A DNA stretch of 63,133 bases, taken from positions 1 through 63,133 of the forward strand of contig JALEJS010000037.1 of the NCBI GenBank assembly GCA_022769545.1. The letters run 5' to 3'. The notes under the pieces are model-generated. The model was not told the DNA's origin, did not search any database, and saw only the letters and a list, made by a program, of their open reading frames with translations. The translations under genes were made by a program, and so were the position numbers. The stretch is from Blautia sp. (lineage in GTDB: Bacteria > Bacillota > Clostridia > Lachnospirales > Lachnospiraceae). This document shows positions 1 to 8,020 of the stretch, piece after piece (within the stretch, counting starts at the first letter, position 1; each line of letters begins with the position of its first letter).

Positions 1-3
1 GCG

Positions 4-47
4 GGGGATGCCCGAGTGGCGGGGTGCCCTTCTCGAAGGGCATCCCC
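4..47. repeat. GC-rich inverted repeat at the window edge
   Basis: GGGGATGCCC (4-13) is the inverted copy of GGGCATCCCC (38-47). A closer arm, GGGGTGCCCTT (21-31), can also fold on the same right arm with a CTCG loop. The segment is richer in GC than its surroundings. It may be the tail of a gene or structured RNA that starts left of the window; it has no T-tract, so a plain terminator is not supported. Confidence 0.35.
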
Positions 48-76
48 AAGAACGGACTACCGTTTTGAATACACAA

Positions 77-98
77 AGCCCCAGCAAATGCCGGGGCT
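77..98 (+). terminator. Possible weak terminator hairpin
   Basis: AGCCCC and GGGGCT arms (77-82, 93-98) enclose a short loop. The downstream sequence is AT-rich but lacks a clean T-run. It would end whatever transcript enters from the left. The 100-310 segment otherwise holds only promoter-like sequence. Confidence 0.35.
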
Positions 99-233
99 AA
101 TGTTTGAATTATTTTGGGACATTTTCAAAAATGCTTGACATTTAATAATTGTAAAAAAATCCGGAGGCTATTCTATAAAAAATGGAGTCCCGCTGTATCT
201 GAAGAATTGACACAAAATTCATGAAAGCGATCA

Positions 234-261
234 TTGTCATATGAAATTTTTATGGTAGAAT
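234..261 (+). promoter_or_regulatory. Promoter for the DUF1700 gene
   Basis: TTGTCA (234-239), 16-bp spacer, TAGAAT (256-261), about 50 bp upstream of the start codon. A second TTGACA at 207-212 has no good partner. Confidence 0.5.
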
Positions 262-310
262 AAGGGCAGATACGTGAAAGGTCTAAGTGAAAAGTGAGGA
301 GTATAAAAAT

Positions 311-760
311 ATGACGAAAGCAGAATTTCTTGAGGAATTGAGGCGTCATCTTGCCGGGCAGATGCAGGACGGAAAAGTACTTGCACATGTCCGGTATTAT
401 GAAGATTATATAGAGGAACAGATTCGAAGCGGAAAAGAAGAACAGCAGGTGCTGGAAGAACTGGGAGATCCCCGACTGATTGCAAAGACGCTGCGGGATA
501 CGGATGCCGGTTCTGATTCCAATCAGGAAATATATGAAGAGCGCAGATCCGGGGAATCATCGGAAGGCGGCAGCTCCGGGTCATACAGAACCGGAAACGT
601 ATTTCACATTGATTTTTCGAAATGGTATGTAAAGGTTCTTGCGGTTGTTGCCGTGATTGTGATTCTTCTTGTGCTGTTTTCCATTTTATCGGCCGTTCTT
701 CCGTTTTTTATTGTTCTGGCAGTGATCCTGTTTGTGCTGTCCTGGCTGAAAAATCGCTGA
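311..760 (+). CDS. DUF1700 family membrane protein
   Basis: About 149 aa. The start at 311 is chosen because AGGAG (297-301) sits 9 bp upstream; an in-frame upstream extension has no such site. The N-terminal ~65 residues are a soluble, charged helical domain typical of DUF1700 (starts MTKAEFLEEL, then YYEDYIEEQ and LGDPRLIAKTL). A Ser/Gly-rich linker follows, then a hydrophobic C-terminal hairpin of two membrane segments (about residues 105-145). Family members are often encoded beside a PadR regulator and a DUF4097 adhesin-like protein; neither is visible here. The function is not established. The gene is probably monocistronic, with purC having its own promoter downstream. Confidence 0.8.
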   Translation: MTKAEFLEELRRHLAGQMQDGKVLAHVRYYEDYIEEQIRSGKEEQQVLEELGDPRLIAKTLRDTDAGSDSNQEIYEERRSGESSEGGSSGSYRTGNVFHIDFSKWYVKVLAVVAVIVILLVLFSILSAVLPFFIVLAVILFVLSWLKNR

Positions 761-829
761 AGCTTTCGGCTGCTTCCGGGGAATTTTGGGCTGTTTCAGC
801 TGATTCTGTTCCGGATTTTCCGGGAAGTC

Positions 830-859
830 TTGACAAGCTTCGGGGAATGTTGTTACACT
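830..859 (+). promoter_or_regulatory. Promoter for purC
   Basis: TTGACA (830-835), 18-bp spacer, TACACT (854-859) preceded by TG. It lies about 57 bp upstream of the purC start. No purine riboswitch-like fold was noticed in the short leader. Confidence 0.6.
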
Positions 860-915
860 GTAAGACGTTCAAAAGTAAAAATCTTTATTCTATGAAAGGT
901 AAGGAGTTTTTAAAA

Positions 916-1785
916 ATGAGTGAGATGAAGCCGATTAAAGCAGGTAAGGTACGTGAGATCTACGATAACGGAGACAGCCTGATCATGGTTGCCACAGACC
1001 GCATCAGCTGTTTTGATGTGATTCTGAAAAATCAGGTTACAAAAAAAGGTGCGGTTCTGACACAGATGTCCAGATTCTGGTTTGACCTGACCAAAGATAT
1101 CATTCCCAATCACATGATCTCGGTAGATGTGAAAGATATGCCGGAATATTTCAGACAGGAAAAATTTGACGGAAACAGTATGATGTGCCGTAAGCTGGAA
1201 ATGCTGCCGGTAGAATGTATCGTGCGTGGATATATTACCGGAAGCGGATGGGCAAGCTACCAGAAGACCGGAGAGGTCTGCGGAATTCGTCTCCCGGAGG
1301 GACTGAAGGAATCCGATAAGCTTCCGGAGCCGATCTATACACCGTCTACAAAGGCGGAGATCGGAGATCTTGATGAAAACATTTCCTTTGAGCAGAGCGT
1401 GGAATATCTGGAAAAACGTTTCCCGGGCAAAGGACAGGAATATGCAGAAAAGCTTCGTGACTGCACAATCGCACTGTACAAGAAATGTGCGGAATATGCG
1501 TTGGAAAGAGGAATCATCATTGCAGATACCAAATTTGAATTTGGTCTGGATGAAGAGGGCAACATGGTGATCGGTGATGAGATGCTGACTCCGGACAGTT
1601 CCAGATTCTGGCCGGCAGATGGCTATGAACCGGGACATGGACAGCCATCCTTTGACAAGCAGTTTGCCCGTGACTGGCTGAAAGCAAATCCGGATAACGA
1701 CTGGACGCTTCCTCAGGAAATCGTTGACAAAACCATTGACAAATATCTTCAGGCCTATGAAATGCTCACAGGAAAGCCGTTATAA
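916..1785 (+). CDS. purC: Phosphoribosylaminoimidazole-succinocarboxamide synthase
   Basis: About 289 aa, a normal length for the long form of SAICAR synthetase. It joins CAIR and aspartate with ATP in purine biosynthesis, in the cytoplasm. Visible family signatures are KAGKVREIYD at the N-terminus, the ATDRISCFD loop, VECIVRGYITGSGW, and IIADTKFEFG followed by DEMLTPDSSRFWP. The start at 916 follows AAGGAG by 10 bp; the much longer in-frame opening upstream lacks an RBS and overlaps the DUF1700 gene, so it is rejected. The gene stands alone here rather than in a pur operon, with its own promoter and a strong terminator. Confidence 0.97.
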   Translation: MSEMKPIKAGKVREIYDNGDSLIMVATDRISCFDVILKNQVTKKGAVLTQMSRFWFDLTKDIIPNHMISVDVKDMPEYFRQEKFDGNSMMCRKLEMLPVECIVRGYITGSGWASYQKTGEVCGIRLPEGLKESDKLPEPIYTPSTKAEIGDLDENISFEQSVEYLEKRFPGKGQEYAEKLRDCTIALYKKCAEYALERGIIIADTKFEFGLDEEGNMVIGDEMLTPDSSRFWPADGYEPGHGQPSFDKQFARDWLKANPDNDWTLPQEIVDKTIDKYLQAYEMLTGKPL

Positions 1786-1860
1786 GACTGGCTGTTTTAA
1801 GGCTTCTATATATTATATAATTACAAAATAATTCATATATATGAAAAATATGACAAAAAG

Positions 1861-1894
1861 TCCCCTGTACCGCAAAAAAGTACAGGGGATTTTC
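1861..1894 (+). terminator. Rho-independent terminator of purC
   Basis: Perfect 10-bp arms TCCCCTGTAC / GTACAGGGGA around a CGCAAAAAA loop, followed by TTTTCTT. Confidence 0.9.
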
Positions 1895-1905
1895 TTCGTC
1901 AGGCA

Positions 1906-1935
1906 TTGACACTTTAATGCGATTTCATGTACAAT
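1906..1935 (+). promoter_or_regulatory. Promoter for the opp operon
   Basis: TTGACA (1906-1911), 18-bp spacer, TACAAT (1930-1935). It leaves an untranslated leader of roughly 125 nt before the permease start at 2068. Confidence 0.6.
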
Positions 1936-2067
1936 AAATGTTATGCTCTTATACTATGCATAAATATACATTCCTGTGACTGTTTTGAGAGTGGCATTTG
2001 GGAAAGGGCGGAGCAGATAACAGGAATCTTTTTTTGTGCACGGCAATTAAAACAGGAGGAAGATATT

Positions 2068-2985
2068 ATGGGTAAGTATATCTGCAAGCGCCTGGGAATG
2101 GCGCTGGTAACCGTCTTTGTGGTTGCGACGCTGACCTTTTTCCTGATGAATATGGTACCGGGCGGTCCTTTCATGTCGGAAAAAGCGGTCAGTCCGAAAG
2201 CGCAGGCTGCGCTGGAAGCAAAATATGGTCTTGACAAGCCATTGTTTCAGCAGTATCTGACTTATATGAAAGATGCTCTTCATGGGGATTTTGGCGACAG
2301 TCTGAAACAGAGAGGACGTACGGTGTCTTCTATTATTGCAACAAAATTCCCGGTTTCTGCACGTCTGGGAGGGCTTTCTGTTCTTGTGGCATTCTGTATC
2401 GGTGTGCCTTTGGGATGTATATCCGCGCTGAACAGAGGAAAGCTCACAGATAATATTATCATTGTGGTGGCGACCTGCGGCATTGCAGTTCCCAGCTTTG
2501 TAATCTGTACCGTACTGATGTATACCTTCAGTGTAAAGCTGGGCTGGCTGCCGTCGCTGGGGCTGACGACCTGGAAGCATTACATCCTGCCGGTTACTGC
2601 GCTGGCATTTTATCCGACGGCATATATCACCCGTCTGATGCGTTCTTCCATGCTGGATGTGATGGGTCAGGACTATATGCGTACTGCCAGGGCGAAGGGT
2701 GTGAATCAGTTTTTCGTGCTGTTCAAGCATGCACTGAGGAATGCGGTTCTCCCGGTTGTAACCTATCTCGGACCGCTGCTGGCCTATACTGTAACCGGAA
2801 GCTTTATCGTTGAGAAAATCTTTACTATTCCGGGCCTGGGCGGCGAATTTATCGGTTCCATCACAAACCGTGACTATACGGTTATCATGGGAACGACCAT
2901 TTTCCTTGCAACACTCATGGTATTTATGAATGTGGTCGTGGATATTGTATATAAGATTATTGACCCGCGTATCAAATTGAAGTAG
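2068..2985 (+). CDS. oppB: Oligopeptide ABC transporter permease (OppB type)
   Basis: About 305 aa, the usual size of OppB/DppB. It forms half of the membrane channel of a peptide importer. The protein starts with an OppB-like membrane anchor (KYICKRLGMALVTV), has about six membrane segments, and carries the binding-protein-dependent transport EAA-type loop (MLDVMGQDYMRTARAKG). The start at 2068 follows CAGGAGGAA by about 8 bp. An upstream in-frame extension to 1927 is Cys-rich, unlike the family, and overlaps the promoter. It is first in the order B-C-D-F-A, 15 bp before oppC. Confidence 0.93.
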   Translation: MGKYICKRLGMALVTVFVVATLTFFLMNMVPGGPFMSEKAVSPKAQAALEAKYGLDKPLFQQYLTYMKDALHGDFGDSLKQRGRTVSSIIATKFPVSARLGGLSVLVAFCIGVPLGCISALNRGKLTDNIIIVVATCGIAVPSFVICTVLMYTFSVKLGWLPSLGLTTWKHYILPVTALAFYPTAYITRLMRSSMLDVMGQDYMRTARAKGVNQFFVLFKHALRNAVLPVVTYLGPLLAYTVTGSFIVEKIFTIPGLGGEFIGSITNRDYTVIMGTTIFLATLMVFMNVVVDIVYKIIDPRIKLK

Positions 2986-3000
2986 GAGGAGACGGATAAG

Positions 3001-4047
3001 ATGAACAACAATCCATTGAATATGATTCAGAAATTTGATCCGGAAGATTTCCTCCCGGCTTCCAATGAGGAAAAACAGAGTCTGGTTGTCATGCGTGAAA
3101 GCGTGAGCTTCTGGAAAGACGGTCTTCGCCGTCTGCTGAAAAACAAGATTGCCATGACAAGCCTTGTGGTGATCGTAATTATTATGATTTTTTCATTTAT
3201 TGTTCCGAGCTTTTATCCATACAGCTATTCCCAGCAGATCAAGGGTGCAAACAATCTGGGAATTATGGAGTATTCCGAGGAGGAACAGGCACAGATCGAT
3301 GCGGGAGAAAAAGTATTCCCGCACATTCTCGGTACGGATAAGCTGGGACGTGACTATGCCATCCGCGTTATGATGGGAAGCCGCATTTCCATCATGGTAG
3401 GTCTGATCGCGGCAGTGATCATTCTGGTAATTGGTTCTCTGATGGGATCTCTGGCAGCCTTTTTCGGCGGCTGGGTGGACATGCTGATCATGCGTATCGT
3501 AGATATCATATATACCATACCGGAAATTCTCCTGATCGTTCTGATTTCCTTTGCCATAAAGTCACCGCTGGAAAATCTTTCAAAGGTGCCGGGATTTGGC
3601 TGGATTCAGGTGGTTGGTGCAAATCTGATCAGTATTTTTATCGTGTTTGCCCTTCTGTACTGGGTGGGTATGGCACGTATGGTGCGAAGTCAGATTCTGA
3701 CACTCCGGGAAAGTGAATATGTTACGGCTGCCAGAGCACTGGGTGCTTCCAACGGACGTATCATTAAAAAGCATCTTCTGACAAACTGTATCGGTACCCT
3801 GATCGTTACCACGACGCTTCAGATTCCGTCTTCGATTTTCACGGAGAGCTTCCTGAGTTTCCTGGGACTTGGTGTCGCGGTTCCCATGCCGTCGCTGGGA
3901 TCTCTGGCCAGTGATGCCATCAACGGTCTGAATACATATCCGCATCTGCTGTTTATTCCGGCAGCACTGATCAGTCTGATCATTCTCAGCTTTAATCTGC
4001 TGGGAGACGGACTTCGTGATGCGTTTGACCCGAAAATGAAAAACTGA
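3001..4047 (+). CDS. oppC: Oligopeptide ABC transporter permease (OppC type)
   Basis: About 348 aa, second channel subunit. A cytoplasmic N-terminus (~50 residues) precedes the first membrane segment (IAMTSLVVIVIIM). It is followed by the large external loop typical of OppC, containing HILGTDKLGRD. The EAA-type loop ESEYVTAARALGASNGRII is near residue 240. The C-terminus has the standard NLLGDGLRDAFDPK ending. The RBS is GGAGGAGA, 15 bp after oppB. It pairs with OppB and the OppD/OppF ATPases. Confidence 0.93.
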   Translation: MNNNPLNMIQKFDPEDFLPASNEEKQSLVVMRESVSFWKDGLRRLLKNKIAMTSLVVIVIIMIFSFIVPSFYPYSYSQQIKGANNLGIMEYSEEEQAQIDAGEKVFPHILGTDKLGRDYAIRVMMGSRISIMVGLIAAVIILVIGSLMGSLAAFFGGWVDMLIMRIVDIIYTIPEILLIVLISFAIKSPLENLSKVPGFGWIQVVGANLISIFIVFALLYWVGMARMVRSQILTLRESEYVTAARALGASNGRIIKKHLLTNCIGTLIVTTTLQIPSSIFTESFLSFLGLGVAVPMPSLGSLASDAINGLNTYPHLLFIPAALISLIILSFNLLGDGLRDAFDPKMKN

Positions 4048-4064
4048 GAAAGGAAGGAAAAAAG

Positions 4065-5063
4065 ATGAGTGATTATCTGGTAAGTATTGAACATGAGCGC
4101 CTTTCTTTCTTTACACCGGCCGGTGAGGTTAAGGCCCTCAATGATGTGACCTTTCAGCTGAAGGAAGGAGAGGTTCTGGGAATCGTAGGAGAATCCGGTT
4201 CCGGAAAATCGGTTACGGCATACAGTCTTATGGGGCTGACGGCATATCCGGGAAAGCTTCTGGGCGGAGAATTGAATTTTAACGGTCATCACATTAACAC
4301 GATGACGGAAAAGGAATTTCAGAAAATGAGAGGCAATGAAATTGCCATCATTTTCCAGGATCCGATGACCAGTCTGAACCCGGTATACACGGTGGGAAAT
4401 CAGATCCGTGAAGTGCTGAAGCTTCATACAAACAAGACAAAAGCACAGATCCAGGAGCGGGCCATTGAGCTTCTGGAGCTGGTCGGAATCAATGAACCGA
4501 AAAAACGTCTGAAGCAGTATCCCCATGAGCTTTCCGGCGGTATGCGTCAGCGTGTGATGATTGCCATTGCTCTGGCATGTGAACCGAAGCTTCTGATTGC
4601 AGATGAGCCCACCACAGCTCTTGACGTTACCATTCAGGCACAGATTCTGGAGCTGATGATGGAACTGAAAGATAAGCTGGGAATGGCAATTATGATGATT
4701 ACCCATGACCTTGGTGTGGTTGCCAGCATGTGTGACCATATCGCGGTAATGTATGCGGGGAACATTGTGGAATACGGCACCACCGATGATATTTTCTACA
4801 ATCCGAAACATGAATATACCAAGGGACTGATCCGGAGTATCCCGAGAATGGACAGCACCACACATGAGCGTCTGGTTCCGATTGAAGGAACGCCGGTGGA
4901 CCTTCTGAATCCTCCGAAGGGATGCCCGTTTGCATCCCGCTGTGACAGCTGTATGCAGATTTGTCTCAGAGAAAAGGCTCCGATCACTCATTTCGGAGAT
5001 GTACATTACACATCCTGCTGGATGAATCAGAAAGCCGAGCTGGAAGGAGGAAATAACAAATGA
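4065..5063 (+). CDS. oppD: Oligopeptide ABC transporter ATPase (OppD type)
   Basis: About 332 aa. It has a complete ATPase core: Walker A GESGSGKSVT, ABC signature LSGGMRQR, Walker B LLIADEPT and the switch His in MMITHDLG. The C-terminal oligopeptide-transporter domain carries the cysteine-rich motif CPFASRCDSC, which in this family can bind an iron-sulfur cluster. It is separated from oppC by 17 bp with AGGAAGG as RBS, and overlaps oppF by 4 bp, indicating coupled translation. Confidence 0.94.
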   Translation: MSDYLVSIEHERLSFFTPAGEVKALNDVTFQLKEGEVLGIVGESGSGKSVTAYSLMGLTAYPGKLLGGELNFNGHHINTMTEKEFQKMRGNEIAIIFQDPMTSLNPVYTVGNQIREVLKLHTNKTKAQIQERAIELLELVGINEPKKRLKQYPHELSGGMRQRVMIAIALACEPKLLIADEPTTALDVTIQAQILELMMELKDKLGMAIMMITHDLGVVASMCDHIAVMYAGNIVEYGTTDDIFYNPKHEYTKGLIRSIPRMDSTTHERLVPIEGTPVDLLNPPKGCPFASRCDSCMQICLREKAPITHFGDVHYTSCWMNQKAELEGGNNK

Positions 5064-6112
5064 GCGATAAATTACTTCGCGTAGAGCATCTTCACCAGTA
5101 CTTTCCGGCTGGAGGATTTGGCAAAAACAAAAAATTTGTTCAGGCAGTGGACGATGTTTCGTTCTATATCAACCGGGGCGAGACACTCGGACTGGTAGGA
5201 GAATCCGGATGCGGAAAGACAACGACAGGAAGATCCCTTCTCCGGCTGTATGAGCCGACAAAAGGAAGGATCATCTATGATGACAAGATTCTGTTTGACA
5301 GCGGCGATGTGCCGGTGATGAACGAGAACGGAGAAGACGTTCTGGAAAACGGACAGCCGAAATTCGGCAAGAAAACAGCTGTCGATATGAAACCTTACCG
5401 CAGAGAGATGCAGATCGTTTTCCAGGATCCGTATGCAAGTCTGGATCCCCGTATGACCGTCGGCGATATCGTAGGTGAGGCGATCGATATCCATCATCTG
5501 GCAAAGGACAAAAAAGAACGTTATGATAAGATTCAGAAGCTTCTCCAGACAGTAGGACTGAATTCCGAGCATGCAAACCGGTATCCGCATGAGTTTTCCG
5601 GCGGTCAGCGGCAGCGTGTGGGAATTGCCCGTGCTCTTGCGGTGGATCCCAAATTCATTGTCTGTGACGAGCCGATTTCTGCGCTGGATGTCTCCATTCA
5701 GGCACAGGTCGTGAATATGTTCGAGGATCTTCAGGCAGAGATGGGACTGACCTATCTGTTTATTGCCCATGACCTTTCTGTAGTAAAACATATTTCCAAC
5801 CGCATCGGTGTCATGTATCTGGGCAAGCTCGTGGAGCTGGCAGACAGCAATGAACTGATTTTCCACAATATGCATCCGTATACGAGAAGCCTGATCTCCG
5901 CGATCCCGATCGCAGATCCGAAGGTTGCCAGAGCCAACAAAAGAATTGTTCTTCAGGGAGATGTTCCCAGCCCGCTGAATCCGCCGTCGGGATGCCGTTT
6001 CCGCACAAGATGCCCGTATGCATCTGAAAAGTGTGCGGCAGAGGTTCCCAAGTGGAAGGAAGTCAGCAAAGGCCATTATACGGCTTGTCATCATCTGGAT
6101 AAATTGAACTGA
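5060..6112 (+). CDS. oppF: Oligopeptide ABC transporter ATPase (OppF type)
   Basis: About 350 aa, the second ATPase of the importer. Walker A is GESGCGKTTTG, signature FSGGQRQR, Walker B FIVCDEPIS, switch region FIAHDLSVV. An insertion after Walker A (about residues 85-115, acidic, NENGEDVLENGQ) is longer than in standard OppF and is expected to lie on the surface. The C-terminal CRFRTRCPYASEKC motif matches the OppD/F family. The gene overlaps oppD by 4 bp. Confidence 0.94.
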   Translation: MSDKLLRVEHLHQYFPAGGFGKNKKFVQAVDDVSFYINRGETLGLVGESGCGKTTTGRSLLRLYEPTKGRIIYDDKILFDSGDVPVMNENGEDVLENGQPKFGKKTAVDMKPYRREMQIVFQDPYASLDPRMTVGDIVGEAIDIHHLAKDKKERYDKIQKLLQTVGLNSEHANRYPHEFSGGQRQRVGIARALAVDPKFIVCDEPISALDVSIQAQVVNMFEDLQAEMGLTYLFIAHDLSVVKHISNRIGVMYLGKLVELADSNELIFHNMHPYTRSLISAIPIADPKVARANKRIVLQGDVPSPLNPPSGCRFRTRCPYASEKCAAEVPKWKEVSKGHYTACHHLDKLN

Positions 6113-6202
6113 GGATAGACACCGCCGAAAAAAAGTGGTATATTTTAAGGAGTGTTACAGCCTCAGGCTGTGCATAATAAATAAAATATCTAGGAGGAAG
6201 AT

Positions 6203-7819
6203 ATGAAAAAAAGAGTTATCAGCGTATTACTTGCAGCTCTTATGACTGTTTCCATGTGTGCAGGCACCGTGATGTCTGTAGCAGCAGAAGAAGCAGAGGG
6301 AAAGCAGCTTTCCGTTCAGGTTGGTCCTGACCCGGAAACCATCGACCCGGCACTGAACAGTGCGGTTGACGGCGGAAACATGATTCTTCATGCGTTCGAA
6401 TGTCTGCTTACCGTTGACCAGGATGGAAATATCGCACCTGGCCAGGCAGAAACCTGGGAAGTATCTGAAGATGGTCTTACATGGACCTTCCATCTTCGCG
6501 AAGGCCTGAAATGGTCTGACGGAACAGATCTGACAGCAAAAGATTTTGAGTACAGCTGGAAACGTGTATGCGATCCGGAACTGGCTGCTCCGTATGCAGA
6601 AACCGTACTTGGTATGGTAGAAGGCTTCGATGCGGCAATCGAAGGTGATCTGGATGCGCTTGGCGTAACAGCAGTGGATGATCAGACACTGGAAGTGAAG
6701 CTTGCTACAAACTGTCCGTATTTTGATTCTCTTGCAGCATTTGCTACCTTAAGCCCGGTTCAGCAGGCAACGGTTGAAGCAAACGGCGATGCATGGGCAG
6801 TAGACGCAGCTACCTTCATCTCCAACGGACCGTTCTACATTTCCGAGTGGGTACCGGGATCTCATATTATCATGAGCAAGAACGAAAACTACTGGAATGC
6901 AGATGCGATCAAACTTGGAAGTATCAAATGGAACCTGATCGAAGATTCAAACGCAGCTTACAGTGCATACCAGAGCGGCGATGTTCTCATGATCAAAGAC
7001 GTTCCGACCGAAGAAATCCCGAGCCTGGAAGGCAACGAAGAGTTCTATGTGGATCCGATCATCGGAACATACTACATTTCCTTCAATGATACCATCGAAC
7101 CGTTTACCGATGTAAACGTTCGTAAAGCTCTGAACCTGGCAGTTGACCGTGAATATGTTGCATCTACTCTGATGCAGGGTACCTACACAGCAGCGCCGAA
7201 CTTTATGGGACCGGGCTGGAAAGATACAGACGGATCTGACTTCATGGAAAATGCAAACGGCGGCGAACCGTACATGTCCACAAGTGCTGACATCGAGGGC
7301 GCTCTTGCAGCTCTGGAAGAGGCAGGATATCCGAACGGCGAAGGTCTTCCGGTACTTCACTACACAACAAACGAAGCAGGCTACCACAAGGTTGTTGCAG
7401 AATATCTGCAGCAGGCATGGGCTGAAATCGGTGTGACTCTTGAAGTTGAAATCGTTGAGTGGTCCAGCTTTACACCAATGCGTCGTTCCGGTGATTTCGA
7501 AATCGCACGTAACGGCTGGGTAGGTGACTACAGCGATCCGTCCAACCAGCTGGAACTTCTCTATTCAACAAACGGAAACAACGACGGTAAATACTCCAGC
7601 GAAGCATTTGATGCAGCAATCGATGCTTCCAGAGCAGCAACAGATCCGGCTGAGCGTTCTGCAGCACTGCATGAAGCAGAAGATATCATGATGGCTGATT
7701 ACGCTTGCTTACCGCTTGCATACTACAATGACTTCTGGCTGCAGAGCAGCAAGATCACAGGATCCTGGCATTCCGCTTACGGATACTGGTTTTTCATGTA
7801 TGCAGATATCGAAGAATAA
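6203..7819 (+). CDS. oppA: Extracellular oligopeptide-binding protein (SBP family 5)
   Basis: About 538 aa, the usual length of OppA/DppA. It captures peptides and hands them to OppBCDF. An N-terminal signal peptide (residues 1 to ~29, ending SVAAEE) is followed by the family-5 fold, with WTFHLREGLKWSDG and FTDVNVRKALNLAVDRE. The signal peptide has no lipobox: the only Cys (MCAG, with Met before it) is not in an LxGC context, so the protein may be released or held by another means. The 90-bp gap from oppF contains a small CAGCCT/AGGCTG hairpin (6158-6170) and an AGGAGG RBS. OppA is placed last in the operon and is followed by a terminator, which fits separate tuning of its level. Confidence 0.93.
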   Translation: MKKRVISVLLAALMTVSMCAGTVMSVAAEEAEGKQLSVQVGPDPETIDPALNSAVDGGNMILHAFECLLTVDQDGNIAPGQAETWEVSEDGLTWTFHLREGLKWSDGTDLTAKDFEYSWKRVCDPELAAPYAETVLGMVEGFDAAIEGDLDALGVTAVDDQTLEVKLATNCPYFDSLAAFATLSPVQQATVEANGDAWAVDAATFISNGPFYISEWVPGSHIIMSKNENYWNADAIKLGSIKWNLIEDSNAAYSAYQSGDVLMIKDVPTEEIPSLEGNEEFYVDPIIGTYYISFNDTIEPFTDVNVRKALNLAVDREYVASTLMQGTYTAAPNFMGPGWKDTDGSDFMENANGGEPYMSTSADIEGALAALEEAGYPNGEGLPVLHYTTNEAGYHKVVAEYLQQAWAEIGVTLEVEIVEWSSFTPMRRSGDFEIARNGWVGDYSDPSNQLELLYSTNGNNDGKYSSEAFDAAIDASRAATDPAERSAALHEAEDIMMADYACLPLAYYNDFWLQSSKITGSWHSAYGYWFFMYADIEE

Positions 7820-7848
7820 TCTGTAAACAGAACAGTGATCAAAAACAG

Positions 7849-7877
7849 GCCCGGTGCACATGTGCACCGGCCTTTTG
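7849..7877 (+). terminator. Terminator after the opp operon
   Basis: The palindrome CCGGTGCACA/TGTGCACCGG (7851-7870), extended by GG/CC, is followed by TTTTGTTT. Confidence 0.85.
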
Positions 7878-8020
7878 TTTCGCAAAGAAAAAGAGGGTGA
7901 TTTTTTTTGAAGAGACTGTTATACTATAAGGAGTGCTGCGGGGACAAAAACACGATTGAAAAACGGAATGCTGTCCCCGGATCACAGAATCGGATGAACA
8001 GAAGAAGGGATTGATACGAT

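Noticed and set aside
207..212. TTGACA as -35 for the first gene
   Set aside because: No acceptable -10 box at 16-18 bp; the 234-261 pair is better.
622..915. N-terminal extension of purC by about 98 residues
   Set aside because: It overlaps the DUF1700 gene, is not PurC-like, and a good promoter and RBS lie inside it.
1927..2067. Longer OppB with a 47-residue Cys-rich start
   Set aside because: The start falls inside the promoter, and AGGAGG stands before the ATG at 2068.
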